From Paenibacillus sp. FSL H8-0079 (lineage in GTDB: Bacteria > Bacillota > Bacilli > Paenibacillales > Paenibacillaceae): a DNA stretch of 64,000 nucleotides. The stretch is taken from assembly GCF_037991315.1 (NCBI RefSeq), contig NZ_CP150300.1:3534001-3598000 (forward strand). The letters run 5' to 3'. The notes below the pieces were generated by a model that was not told where the DNA came from, did not search any database, and saw only the letters and a list, made by a program, of their open reading frames with translations. Below are positions 24,796-33,820 of the stretch, piece after piece. The translations under genes and the position numbers were made by a program. The number at the start of each line of letters is the position of its first letter. Positions within the stretch are counted from its first letter, which is position 1.

Positions 24796-27345
24796 ATGCA
24801 CAATATTGATAGCACCTCCACGTCAGGGCAACCAGCAAATGCAAACGATGCTGGACATCGCCAAACGACTCTTCAGATTACAGGCATGACCTGTGCAGCA
24901 TGCTCAACCAGGATCGAGAAAGCACTAACCCGCTTGAACGGTGTGAGACAGGCGAATGTAAACCTAACTACAGAGGAAGCAACGGTAGCATATGACCCCG
25001 CTTCAGTAGATATTCAGTCCCTTCGCAATAAAATAGAGACCTTAGGCTTCGGAACAGCTTCGACTGCCGTTGACCTAAACATCTCAGGCATGACCTGTGC
25101 AGCATGCTCAGCACGCATCGAAAAAGGTCTCAGTCGTCTCCCGGGGGTGACGCGTGTGAATGTAAACATGGCGCTGGAGTCAGGGCATGTAGAATTTGTA
25201 GCTGGAACACTGAAAGGTTCCGACCTCATTTATAAAATCAGGCAACTGGGTTTTGAAGCACGTATAAAAGCTACAGAGGCAGAAGCTTTATCCATGAGGG
25301 AACAGGAGATTCAACGTAAAAAATGGAAGTGGATCTTGTCAGCCGTTCTTTCTTTCCCCTTATTATGGGCCATGGTGTCACATTTCTCGTTCACATCTTG
25401 GATATGGGTACCTGATGTATTTATGAATCCACTGTTCCAATGGCTGCTTGCAACGCCCGTACAGTTCTATTTAGGATCTCAATTTTATAAAGGTGCATAT
25501 AAAGCTTTGAAAAATCGAAGCGCCAATATGGATGTGCTCGTCGCACTTGGGACAAGTTCGGCTTACTTGTATAGTTTATATCTAACATCGCTAACTAGTA
25601 CCGGTGGTACCTCTGGTCATAACCATGGAGGAAGCCTCCCGGTGACAGAGGTTGTAAATACGGCCACTCAGGGACCCGTTAATTTGTATTTCGAAACCAG
25701 CGCCGTGTTGATTACATTGATACTGCTTGGTAAGTGGCTGGAGGCTCTGGCTAAAGGAAGATCTGCGCAATCTATTAAAAGCTTGATGCAACTGGCTCCG
25801 AGAAGTGCTCGGGTTCTCCGAAACGGTGAGGAGACAGAACTTCTTCCCGAATATGTACTCGCTAATGATCTGGTCATCGTGAAGCCTGGAGAGAAGATTC
25901 CTGTGGATGGAATTGTTGAGGAGGGGGCTTCCTCCGTAGACGAGTCGATGTTAACCGGAGAAAGTCTGCCTGTCGACAAGAAGTTTGGCGATCGTGTAAC
26001 CGGTGCGACCTTGAACAAAAACGGACGTCTTGTTATTCGCGCAACTCAGGTCGGTGCTGATAGTGCGTTATCCCGGATCATCCATATCGTGGAACAGGCA
26101 CAAGGATCGAAAGCGCCGATCCAACGCGTAGCTGATTCAATTTCAGGGATTTTCGTACCTGTCGTCGTAGGCATAGCTATTGTAACCTTTATATTGTCAT
26201 TGATTTTCGTAAACTCAGAAGGATTCAGCGCTGCTCTTGAGAGAGCAATTGCAGTTTTGGTGATTGCCTGTCCATGCGCACTGGGCTTAGCTACACCGAC
26301 ATCCATAATGGCTGGATCGGGACGTGCTGCTGAATATGGAATTTTGTTCAAAGGCGGGGAGCATCTAGAGACTGCACAACACATTCAGACGGTTATTCTC
26401 GATAAAACGGGCACTGTCACTCACGGAAAACCAGTTATGACCGATGTAATGTCTGCACCGGCTTGGTCAACCGACGAACTGTTAAAGCGGGTTGGGATTG
26501 CTGAGTCTAGCTCTGAACATCCTCTCGCCCAAGCGATTATTGATGGGATCAGAGAGAAAGATATAAAAATCATGTTCATGCCAGAACAGTTTGAAAATAT
26601 TCCGGGATCTGGCGTACGTGCACGTGGTTACAACCAGGATATTCTCGTTGGAACACGCCGACTGCTAGCCGATGCCAAGGTGCAGGTTCCTCCAGAAGCA
26701 TTGGCCCATATGTCTGAATTGGAGAGTCAGGGAAAAACAGTAATACTCGTGGCAGTAGACAATGAATGGGCTGGAATGGTTGCTGTTGCGGATACCGTAA
26801 AGGAAACATCTGCACAAGCGGTTAGCCGGCTTCAAGCGATGGGAATCGAAGTGGTGTTAATGACTGGTGACAACGTACACACAGCTCGCGCTGTTGCAAG
26901 TCAAGTTGGAATCACCACAGTCATTGCAGGCATTCAACCGGAGGGAAAAGCTGCTGAAGTAGAGAGATTACAGCAAATGGGCCAGATTGTAGCCATGGTA
27001 GGTGATGGGATCAACGATGCTCCCGCTCTAGCCGTGTCTAATATCGGTATGGCCATCGGAACAGGCACGGACGTCGCCGTAGAGGCTGCGGATGTTACAC
27101 TGATGCGTGGTGATCTGAACAGTGTTGCAGACGCTATTGAATTAAGTAAAAGAACGATGCGAAATATTAAACAAAATCTTTTTTGGGCCCTCGCATACAA
27201 CGTAGTAGGTATTCCTATTGCTGCCATTGGTCTGCTGGCTCCTTGGCTGGCTGGGGCAGCGATGGCATTCAGTAGTGTTTCAGTTGTACTTAATTCCTTA
27301 CGTCTTCAAAAAATGAAACTTTATAATTACGTTATTAAGCGGTAA
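24796..27345 (+). CDS. copA: Copper-exporting P1B-type ATPase
   Basis: An 849-residue membrane pump that expels Cu(I). Two N-terminal heavy-metal domains carry TCAAC sites (Cys33/Cys36 and Cys101/Cys104). Eight transmembrane helices are expected; the ion-channel motif is CPCALG (Cys492-Pro-Cys494), the phosphorylated Asp536 is in [16 protein letters not shown] is the nucleotide-site HP motif, and [12 protein letters not shown] is the hinge. A His-rich loop (GHNHGG) lies between helices 1 and 4 outside. RBS AAGGAGAGG precedes ATG 24796. It is the last gene of a regulator-kinase-regulator-pump run. No CopZ or CsoR gene is adjacent. Confidence 0.95.
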   Translation: MHNIDSTSTSGQPANANDAGHRQTTLQITGMTCAACSTRIEKALTRLNGVRQANVNLTTEEATVAYDPASVDIQSLRNKIETLGFGTASTAVDLNISGMTCAACSARIEKGLSRLPGVTRVNVNMALESGHVEFVAGTLKGSDLIYKIRQLGFEARIKATEAEALSMREQEIQRKKWKWILSAVLSFPLLWAMVSHFSFTSWIWVPDVFMNPLFQWLLATPVQFYLGSQFYKGAYKALKNRSANMDVLVALGTSSAYLYSLYLTSLTSTGGTSGHNHGGSLPVTEVVNTATQGPVNLYFETSAVLITLILLGKWLEALAKGRSAQSIKSLMQLAPRSARVLRNGEETELLPEYVLANDLVIVKPGEKIPVDGIVEEGASSVDESMLTGESLPVDKKFGDRVTGATLNKNGRLVIRATQVGADSALSRIIHIVEQAQGSKAPIQRVADSISGIFVPVVVGIAIVTFILSLIFVNSEGFSAALERAIAVLVIACPCALGLATPTSIMAGSGRAAEYGILFKGGEHLETAQHIQTVILDKTGTVTHGKPVMTDVMSAPAWSTDELLKRVGIAESSSEHPLAQAIIDGIREKDIKIMFMPEQFENIPGSGVRARGYNQDILVGTRRLLADAKVQVPPEALAHMSELESQGKTVILVAVDNEWAGMVAVADTVKETSAQAVSRLQAMGIEVVLMTGDNVHTARAVASQVGITTVIAGIQPEGKAAEVERLQQMGQIVAMVGDGINDAPALAVSNIGMAIGTGTDVAVEAADVTLMRGDLNSVADAIELSKRTMRNIKQNLFWALAYNVVGIPIAAIGLLAPWLAGAAMAFSSVSVVLNSLRLQKMKLYNYVIKR

Positions 27346-27442
27346 ATTATCCCGTTTTGTAGCTCCAAAGACTGAGTCAGAGATAACGTGAAAACTGCTT
27401 TAGTGAACAGATTTGTCGAGTAACAAAAAATATAATCCATTT

Positions 27443-27470
27443 AAAGTCGCAAATGATGCGACTTTTTTGT
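27443..27470 (+). terminator. Terminator after copA
   Basis: AAGTCGCA and TGCGACTT form an 8-bp stem followed by TTTTTT. Confidence 0.85.
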
Positions 27471-27710
27471 TGAATAAGAGAACTAACTTGATGCTTATTA
27501 CGGCACTTATAATTGGATTTTTCAAAAACACTTTCATCAATCAATCAGAATGCCCGAAACACGTTACTACATCTATGTAAAAAGGGACTAAAAGCTTATA
27601 GACTATATCTTATGATGAAATAATAACTAAGAGAAAAATTCTAACTCTTAAAATTTAACGTTATCTAATCATTTGAAGTTTATGAATTTAATCGTAAGAG
27701 GAGTATTCAG
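27471..27710 (+). other. AT-rich upstream region of the MFS gene
   Basis: Holds the promoter and RBS (AAGAGGAG) of the next gene. I see no regulator site, attenuator or small gene in it. Confidence 0.4.
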
Positions 27711-28907
27711 ATGAAAAAGCCACTAAAAGATCAAAAAATGGTAATGGTGATTTTACTAAGTAATATTTTCACAGCCTTTCTCGGGATAGGATTAATTGTT
27801 CCAGTCATGCCTTCTTTCAAAGATATGCTGGATTTATCCGGAAGTACAATGGGCTATCTGGTTGCAGTCTACGCCTTATCCCAGTTAATTATTTCGCCTT
27901 TTGCTGGTAGATGGGTTGATCGTTTTGGAAGAAAAAAAATGATCGTTATCGGTTTACTGGTATTCAGTTTATCAGAATTGATTTTCGGTCTAGGAACACA
28001 CGTTTCAATACTTTATTTGTCCAGGGTACTGGGAGGAATAAGTGCTGCGTTTATTATGCCTGCTGTAACAGCATACGTGGCTGATATAACTACTACAGAG
28101 GATAGACCTAAGGCGATGGGATACGTCTCCGCTGCGATCAGCACCGGATTTATTATTGGGCCAGGTGTGGGCGGGTTTATTGCCGATTATGGTATTAGGA
28201 TGCCTTTTTTCTTCGCCGCTGCTATGGCACTCTTAGCCGCTATTTCCTCTTCAATGATATTAAAAGAGCCTCTGTCAGTTGTAGAGATGAAACAATTATC
28301 TTCAAATACAAAGGGATCTAGCTTCATTAAGGATTTAAGAAAATCAATTCAACCAATCTACTTCATAGCGTTTATTATGGTCTTTGTCCTTGCTTTCGGA
28401 TTATCTGCCTACGAAACTGTATTCAGCTTGTTTTCTGATGAGAAATTTGGCTTCACTCCCAAGGATATCGCAAGCATTATCACCATAAGTTCAATTGTAG
28501 CTGTAATTATTCAAATTTTATTGTTCGGGAAATTAGTAAATAAATTAGGCGAAAAAATGGTGATTCAGCTTTGCCTAATCATGGGCTCGGTTTTAGCTTT
28601 CATATCTACTATTGTCACTAGCTACACATCCGTTTTAATTGTAACTTGTTTTATTTTTTTAGCGTTTGATTTGTTACGACCTGCCCTAACTACCTTCTTA
28701 TCTAAAACTGCTGGTAAACAGCAAGGTTTTGTAGCAGGAATGAACTCCACTTACACTAGCTTGGGGAATTTTTTTGGCCCTGCATTGGGCGGGATTCTAT
28801 TTGATATTAATATTCACTACCCTTACCTTTTTGCAGGAATAGTTCTGATCATTGGTTTAGGACTTACAGTATTATGGAAAGGAAAATCAAATCAAGTCTC
28901 ACTCTGA
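27711..28907 (+). CDS. MFS multidrug efflux transporter (NorA/Bmr-like)
   Basis: A 398-residue, 12-helix antiporter. Motif A is clear (PFAGRWVDRFGRKKMI, residues about 63-78), motif C of antiporters appears as STGFIIGPGVGGFIAD around 143-158, and helix 1 carries FLGIGLIVPVMP. This combination is typical of the DHA1 group (NorA, Bmr, TetA-like), which expels hydrophobic cations, quinolones or tetracycline. ATG 27711 has AGAGGAG upstream. Monocistronic with no regulator adjacent. Substrate range is not predictable. Confidence 0.9.
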   Translation: MKKPLKDQKMVMVILLSNIFTAFLGIGLIVPVMPSFKDMLDLSGSTMGYLVAVYALSQLIISPFAGRWVDRFGRKKMIVIGLLVFSLSELIFGLGTHVSILYLSRVLGGISAAFIMPAVTAYVADITTTEDRPKAMGYVSAAISTGFIIGPGVGGFIADYGIRMPFFFAAAMALLAAISSSMILKEPLSVVEMKQLSSNTKGSSFIKDLRKSIQPIYFIAFIMVFVLAFGLSAYETVFSLFSDEKFGFTPKDIASIITISSIVAVIIQILLFGKLVNKLGEKMVIQLCLIMGSVLAFISTIVTSYTSVLIVTCFIFLAFDLLRPALTTFLSKTAGKQQGFVAGMNSTYTSLGNFFGPALGGILFDINIHYPYLFAGIVLIIGLGLTVLWKGKSNQVSL

Positions 28908-28938
28908 TAAGAAGTGTTATGGAGGGTGGCTGATAAAA

Positions 28939-28982
28939 TAATCTCTCAGAGAATGTACTATAGCACACTCCCTGAGAGATTA
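28939..28982. terminator. Inverted repeat after the MFS gene
   Basis: TAATCTCTCAG pairs perfectly with CTGAGAGATTA around a 22-nt loop. There is no T-run, so termination is uncertain. Confidence 0.5.
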
Positions 28983-29028
28983 AAGTATTATTGCAACGAA
29001 TTCGAGAGCGATGTTACTGGTTCTATTC

Positions 29029-29913
29029 TTAAGAACCGAAAATTGTTTTTACATGCGGTTGTTGCAACCAATTCTTCAGCGAAGTCAGTTGGAGATCAGG
29101 GACAACCACGCGATCTTTCACGTCATAATAGTTGAGGGAATCAATATTAGCTCCGATCCAACGATAGAAGCCTGCAATACCAGCTGCTTGGTCCGCCCCC
29201 ATTACTGGAGAGAGAGCTGTTTCAAAATCATCATAGTTCAGGAAATTGAAGGTTATATCTTGTCCCAACGCTTGTGTAAAGCGCTCGCCGAGTTCTGCAC
29301 CAGTAAGTGCTTCCGGACCTGGAGCTAACAGCACTTGTCCTGCCAGCTCAGGATGGGTTAGCGCATAATAATGATATTGCGCTGCGTCTTCGGAGCTGAT
29401 CCATGGGATCGGTTTATCTGCTGGTACAGGGTAGAAGAGCATCCCATTATTGATCAGACCCGGAATCAAGAAGTTTTCCATATAAAGTGTGGGTTTTACC
29501 AAAATAGTTGGAATACCGCTTTGTTGTACGTACTCGATTAATTCTCGTTTAACATCCAACGTTTTGGTGTCGGTTGGCTGTTCTGGTAAAAATCCATTCG
29601 AGTTCACAACGATCAATTTAACGTGCGCTTGTCGCGCAGCTTCAACGGCATTTGTAATTTGTTGCTTCATTAGAGCAGTGTCATACTCGATTGGCATATT
29701 CAAGAAGACTTTATCTACACCGTTGTTAACTTCATTCAACGTTTCTGGTACAGACAGATCACCAACAAATGCCTCTATACCTTGCTCTTTTAAAGCAGCT
29801 ACGTTTTTGTCATGACGTGTAATGGTGCGAACAGCTACCCCTTGGGAAGTTAACAATCTCGCTACGGCTCCACCTTGTACCCCTGACGCTCCATAGACTA
29901 ATATCGTTTCCAT
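29029..29913 (-). CDS. NmrA-like NAD(P)-binding protein
   Basis: A 294-residue extended short-chain dehydrogenase-like protein. The dinucleotide motif is GASGVQGGAVARLL (9-22), followed by VRTITRHDKN for NADP preference; there is no clear Tyr-X3-Lys pair, as in NmrA/HSCARG redox sensors and QOR2-type quinone reductases. Start ATG 29913 with AAGGAGCTG upstream. It is divergent from an HxlR regulator 144 bases away, an arrangement very common for quinone- or aldehyde-responsive reductases in Bacillota. Confidence 0.85.
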   Translation of the reverse strand: METILVYGASGVQGGAVARLLTSQGVAVRTITRHDKNVAALKEQGIEAFVGDLSVPETLNEVNNGVDKVFLNMPIEYDTALMKQQITNAVEAARQAHVKLIVVNSNGFLPEQPTDTKTLDVKRELIEYVQQSGIPTILVKPTLYMENFLIPGLINNGMLFYPVPADKPIPWISSEDAAQYHYYALTHPELAGQVLLAPGPEALTGAELGERFTQALGQDITFNFLNYDDFETALSPVMGADQAAGIAGFYRWIGANIDSLNYYDVKDRVVVPDLQLTSLKNWLQQPHVKTIFGS

Positions 29914-29945
29914 ATATACAACAGCTCCTTATAGTTACATTCATT

Positions 29946-29959
29946 TGTTCAGTAGCGAA
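29946..29959. promoter_or_regulatory. Possible HxlR operator
   Basis: GTTCAGTAGCGAAC has GTTC/GAAC arms around AGTAGC in the space between the divergent NmrA-like and HxlR genes. Confidence 0.35.
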
Positions 29960-30057
29960 CTAAATGTTATATTCATAATAACTAACTCACAAACTTTATG
30001 TAAGTACGCACATTCGGGATATCAGGTATCTCTTGTGATACTTTTGGAGGTAAACTT

Positions 30058-30381
30058 ATGCAGATCGAACCATTGGAAAATTGCAGTACTTGCCCGGTTG
30101 AATTTGCAGTCAACGCAATCGGAGGCAAATGGAAAATTCTGATTTTGTACCATTTATTGAATAAAGATATTATACGGTTTAACGAACTACAAAGATCGCT
30201 CTCCACGGTCACGCATCGTACACTTACGCGTCAATTGCGTGAGCTTGAAGAAGGTGGGCTAGTGAACCGCGTTGCTTATGCTGAAATGCCTCCTCGTGTC
30301 GAATACTCACTAACAGATAAAGGACATAGTCTCACCCCGATTTTGTTACAATTGCAAAACTGGGGTCTACAGCATATGTAA
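30058..30381 (+). CDS. HxlR-family transcriptional regulator
   Basis: A 107-residue winged-helix protein of the HxlR/DUF24 type. It begins with the diagnostic CPVEFAVNAIGGKWKILILYHL, carrying the conserved N-terminal Cys (one further Cys precedes it in NCSTC) that senses quinones or aldehydes in relatives such as YodB and HypR. Recognition helix is VTHRTLTRQLRELEEGGL. RBS GGAGGT precedes ATG 30058. Divergent from, and likely repressor or activator of, the NmrA-like gene. Confidence 0.92.
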   Translation: MQIEPLENCSTCPVEFAVNAIGGKWKILILYHLLNKDIIRFNELQRSLSTVTHRTLTRQLRELEEGGLVNRVAYAEMPPRVEYSLTDKGHSLTPILLQLQNWGLQHM

Positions 30382-30417
30382 GCACCTTGAACACAGCAAA
30401 TACCATTAAAATCGCTG

Positions 30418-30453
30418 TAATAGCGGCTTTTCCTATTATAAGAAGTCGTTATT
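30418..30453. other. Hairpin after the HxlR gene
   Basis: AATAGCGGCTT pairs with AAGTCGTTATT through two G-U pairs. Function uncertain; a stronger terminator follows at 30490. Confidence 0.35.
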
Positions 30454-30489
30454 ATTCATACTCATACTTGATTTAAACTGAAATATAAA

Positions 30490-30536
30490 AGATGCCCCTC
30501 TAATGATCAAATACATCATTGGGGGGCATTTTTTAT
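30490..30536 (+). terminator. Intrinsic terminator
   Basis: ATGCCCCTCTAATGAT pairs with ATCATTGGGGGGCAT around CAAATAC and is followed by TTTTTTA. Confidence 0.9.
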
Positions 30537-30581
30537 TCAATTCATGTATAAAGAGAATTTTTTTACTGATATAAGCACCAG

Positions 30582-30648
30582 GTTCACAAATTGTTTACAA
30601 TTAAGCCATTTTGTCTCCCTCGAATAGCTCAGCTGAGCCATTCAGCTA
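30582..30648 (+). promoter_or_regulatory. Conserved upstream element, copy B
   Basis: GTTCA-N3-ATTGTTTACA-N20-TCGAATAGCTC and GAGCCATTCAGCTA at the same spacing as copy A (22331-22397). The intervening 20 bases differ, so this is not a simple recent duplication. Confidence 0.6.
30624..30641. promoter_or_regulatory. Metal-locus palindrome, site B
   Basis: ATAGCTCAGCTGAGCCAT; the best palindrome of the four sites (AGCTCAGCTGAGC). Confidence 0.65.
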
Positions 30649-30741
30649 TTATAAATCTAAGGATAAGCTTATTTAAATGTAGAATCGTATTTTCCAGTTC
30701 ATGTGCTTCTTAAAAATACTTTGAGAAAGAAGGGGACCAAA

Positions 30742-31728
30742 ATGATGAAGGATCGATTTAAATTTACAGTCTTTATTTTAATCATGCTAGTAATTGTAAG
30801 TGGTTGTCAAAATACTTCACAACCACAACAAGAGAGCCAAAGAGAGGAAGGTGCTATTAATCAATCGGCTGAACCTTTTCTGTCTTTTAAAGACTTTGAC
30901 GGGCAGCTCGTTACACTCCAAGATAAACCTCAAAAAATTGTTGTTTTAAATGATCAAGTGCTTCACTCCTTTTATCAAGTTGGAGGGAAAGCAGTAGGTA
31001 TAACGAATACATTTAACATTGATCCTCCCAAAGAAGCAGCAGATCTTCCGAGAGTGGGGTTTATGCATCAGGTTAATATTGAGAAAGTTGTAGAGTTAAA
31101 GCCTGATTTAGTGATTGGCCAGCGTTTCGATCATGCTAATCTAAGAGAAATTCTTAAAGAAGCTAATATTCCTATAGCGAATCTTAACACCCAATCCATT
31201 GAAGACATAAGGCAGAATACGATTTTGATGGGGAAAATTACAGGTAATGAGCAAAAAGCAAAAGAGCTTGTAGCGAAAATGAACTCCGAGATTAATCAAG
31301 TGATTGATCGGATCCCAGATGAAAAAGAGATGCCTTCCTATGCCATACTAACGGTTATGGGAGATGCTGCATTTGTTGAGCAGGGTTCTACAATAGCAGT
31401 AGATATTGCGGATCAGTTAAAACTCCGTAACGCTACATTATCGTTAGATGGGGAAGTTATGGCCGGATATATTCCTTTTAGTATGGAAGAGATGGTTATG
31501 ATTGATCCTGATTATTTGTTTATTATTTCTCATACAACGGATGAGGAAGGTGAAAAGATGATAGAAAGCAATTTCAAATCGAATCCAGCTTGGCGCTCGC
31601 TTTCAGCTATTTCAAATGACCGAATGTATTTTCTTCCAAAAGTTAAATTTGCAATAGCTCCTGGTGTTGATGTTGTCGATTCCTATAGTTATATGGCAGA
31701 CTTGATCGCTCCAAGTGAATCAAACTAA
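30742..31728 (+). CDS. ABC transporter binding lipoprotein (iron/heme type)
   Basis: A 328-residue class III solute-binding protein anchored by a lipid. Signal peptide 1-21 ends in VIVSGC with Cys22 as the lipidation site. Then PERIVVLN-like text (KPQKIVVLNDQ) and VVELKPDLVIGQ mark the helical-backbone fold that binds siderophores, heme or cobalamin. ATG 30742 is chosen for AGGGGACC 8 bases upstream; an ATG at 30703 would spoil the signal peptide. First gene of a binding protein-permease-ATPase set. Similarity in wording with the protein at 33821 (SFKDFDGQLVTL versus TFQDLNGATVTL, and matching C-terminal NPAWRSL/NPAWSSL) shows they are paralogues. Exact ligand unknown. Confidence 0.9.
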   Translation: MMKDRFKFTVFILIMLVIVSGCQNTSQPQQESQREEGAINQSAEPFLSFKDFDGQLVTLQDKPQKIVVLNDQVLHSFYQVGGKAVGITNTFNIDPPKEAADLPRVGFMHQVNIEKVVELKPDLVIGQRFDHANLREILKEANIPIANLNTQSIEDIRQNTILMGKITGNEQKAKELVAKMNSEINQVIDRIPDEKEMPSYAILTVMGDAAFVEQGSTIAVDIADQLKLRNATLSLDGEVMAGYIPFSMEEMVMIDPDYLFIISHTTDEEGEKMIESNFKSNPAWRSLSAISNDRMYFLPKVKFAIAPGVDVVDSYSYMADLIAPSESN

Positions 31729-31800
31729 CAATTGTTATACTCATGAGAATAATGAAGGGAGCTATTTAGAAGTGTATGGCGAACTTTCTAGGTAATCTTT

Positions 31801-32808
31801 ATGAATAAGCATACAGGGTTTAGAAAAAAGATAAGTTTTAAGCTCTTCATCATTGGGCTTTTCCTAATCATAGCTTTACTAAGTATGTTGATTAGTTTAG
31901 GCCTTGGAGCAGTTCCTGTGCATGTTCGGACGATTTCAAGTATTTTACTCGGTAATACAGATTCCGACTATTACGCAATCATATGGAATATTAGACTGCC
32001 TCGTACACTTGTAGCCGTGTTTGTCGGCATGAATTTAGCTATTTCGGGTGCATTGTTACAAGGGGTTATGCGTAACCCTATGGCTGATCCCCATATTATC
32101 GGTGTTTCCTCTGGTGCAGGTTTATTCGGAACAACCCTGCTGCTAATGTTTCCTGCCTACTCATATTTGTTAGTTCCTGTTGCATTTATTGGAGCATTGG
32201 CTTCAGCCCTGCTAATATATATGCTAGCTTGGGACAAGGGAGTTTCTCCTATGAGAATAATTCTAGCCGGAGTTGCAGCCTCTGCTTTTTTAAACTCTGG
32301 AGTCTCCGCTCTATATACATTTTATAGTGATCGTATACAAGGAGCTATTTCCTTTATGGTTGGAAACCTGTCTGCCAAAAGTTGGGGACATGTAGAGATT
32401 ATCATTCCTTATAGCATTATTGGGCTAACGTTGGCTCTATTAAGTGCCCAACGAATGAATGTGCTGTTACTGGGCGATGCTGAATCGAAATCACTTGGAC
32501 TAAACACAGAGGGGTATCGTTTATGGTTTATTGCTATAAGCGCATTGCTTGCTGCCAGTGCAATTAGTATCGTCGGACTTCTCGGTTTTGTTGGATTAAT
32601 TGTCCCCCATGCTGCCAGGCTTATGGTGGGAAATGATTACCGAATCTTGCTGCCAGCTTCAGCGTTGCTGGGAGTAACAGTCCTATGTTTATCTGACACC
32701 ATTGGTCGTATTGCCTTTGCACCGATTGAACTACCTGTGGGTATCATTATGGGCGTTATAGGTGCTCCATTTTTCTTATATTTGTTGCGAAAGAAGAGAA
32801 GGATATGA
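31801..32808 (+). CDS. FecCD-type ABC permease
   Basis: A 335-residue inner-membrane permease with about ten helices. The family marks are RLPRTLVAVFVGMNLAISGA, LLQGVMRNPMADPHIIGVSS (helix 2 to the cytoplasmic loop) and VSIVGLLGFVGLIVPHAARL-like text near 255-280. It would form a homodimer with the ATPase at 32805, whose start codon overlaps its stop (ATGA). RBS before ATG 31801 is weak (AGGTAATC), suggesting translation coupled to or lower than the upstream gene. Confidence 0.93.
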   Translation: MNKHTGFRKKISFKLFIIGLFLIIALLSMLISLGLGAVPVHVRTISSILLGNTDSDYYAIIWNIRLPRTLVAVFVGMNLAISGALLQGVMRNPMADPHIIGVSSGAGLFGTTLLLMFPAYSYLLVPVAFIGALASALLIYMLAWDKGVSPMRIILAGVAASAFLNSGVSALYTFYSDRIQGAISFMVGNLSAKSWGHVEIIIPYSIIGLTLALLSAQRMNVLLLGDAESKSLGLNTEGYRLWFIAISALLAASAISIVGLLGFVGLIVPHAARLMVGNDYRILLPASALLGVTVLCLSDTIGRIAFAPIELPVGIIMGVIGAPFFLYLLRKKRRI

Positions 32809-33590
32809 CACTTGAGGCAAAGAATGTTCGCATTGGATATCATGATAATGAGGTCATTTCGGCTTTAACTCTTCAGTTTGAAGCAGGAAGGATTCACAGT
32901 ATTCTCGGACCTAATGGTTGTGGTAAAAGTACGCTTCTAAAGGCACTGGGGAAGCAAATTCAGACTACGTATGGAGAGATTTTATTTAAGAATAGCGAAA
33001 TCAATACATGGAGCAGGAAAGCATTTGCCAGAGAGCTTGCCTTTTTAATGCAAGTACATGAGAGTAATCCCGAGGTTACGGTTAGACAGTTAATTGAATA
33101 TGGCCGTTTCCCACATAAAAGGAAATTTGAACGATTAAATCAAGAAGATCATGCCATTGTAGATCAAGCCATCTCACTTACGCATTTAGCGGATTTATCA
33201 GAAAGAACAGTAGATAGCTTATCTGGAGGGGAGCGTCAGAGGGCATGGATTGCAATGGCACTAGCTCAACAGCCTGCTATCTTGTTATTAGATGAACCAA
33301 CGTCCTATCTAGACATCCATCACCAACTTGAGATTATTGAATTGATTAAGCGCCTAAATATCGAACAAGGCATCACAATCATCCTAGTCCTACATGATAT
33401 TAATCAAGCAGCCATGATTTCAGATCAAATCATTGTGCTTCAAGCGGGAGAACTTTATGACTATGGCGCTCCTCGAAATGTTATTACACCAAAAATGTTA
33501 CGTGATGTTTTTAAAGTTGATGCTGAAGTTAATATTTCTTCTGAAAGTAAATCAATCTCTGTCTACAATTTTCAACTTTTCAAAGAATAA
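32805..33590 (+). CDS. ABC transporter ATPase (FecE/FhuC-like)
   Basis: A 261-residue cytoplasmic ATPase powering the preceding permease. Walker A GPNGCGKST (about 35-43), Q-loop near AFLMQVHES, signature LSGGERQRAWIAMALAQ, Walker B ILLLDEPTSYLDI and switch His in VLHDINQA. Overlaps the permease by 4 bases. A strong terminator follows, so the operon is binding protein-permease-ATPase. Confidence 0.95.
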   Translation: MTLEAKNVRIGYHDNEVISALTLQFEAGRIHSILGPNGCGKSTLLKALGKQIQTTYGEILFKNSEINTWSRKAFARELAFLMQVHESNPEVTVRQLIEYGRFPHKRKFERLNQEDHAIVDQAISLTHLADLSERTVDSLSGGERQRAWIAMALAQQPAILLLDEPTSYLDIHHQLEIIELIKRLNIEQGITIILVLHDINQAAMISDQIIVLQAGELYDYGAPRNVITPKMLRDVFKVDAEVNISSESKSISVYNFQLFKE

Positions 33591-33594
33591 ATAC

Positions 33595-33638
33595 CAAAAC
33601 AACCTCTAAATAAAAATTAGAGGTTGTTTTGTTTTTAC
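33595..33638 (+). terminator. Intrinsic terminator of the ABC operon
   Basis: AAAACAACCTCTAA pairs with TTAGAGGTTGTTTT, then GTTTTT. Confidence 0.9.
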
Positions 33639-33725
33639 CATTGGATTCCGGCGATAGGATCTACGGTGCATATACGTCTGGAACAACGGCAACGATCACA
33701 GGATGTTCACGTTTTCCTCAGCAAT

Positions 33726-33743
33726 ATAGCTCGAATGAGCCTA
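33726..33743. promoter_or_regulatory. Metal-locus palindrome, site C
   Basis: ATAGCTCGAATGAGCCTA, preceding the orphan binding protein by about 80 bases; core TAGCTC-N4-GAGCC is intact. Confidence 0.55.
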
Positions 33744-33820
33744 TGCGCAGGAATATGTTTTATATACGATAAAATAGGATTTACGCCTAATATCGGGGTA
33801 CAAAAAAGAGGGGGATTACA

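Noticed and set aside
29981..30212. Minus-strand frame overlapping the HxlR start
   Set aside because: Antisense shadow of the HxlR gene and its leader; no supporting signals.
33639..33790. Possible protein fragment (GDRIYGAYTSGTTATITG-like) before the orphan binding protein
   Set aside because: No family recognised and it overlaps the palindrome and promoter region; treated as non-coding.
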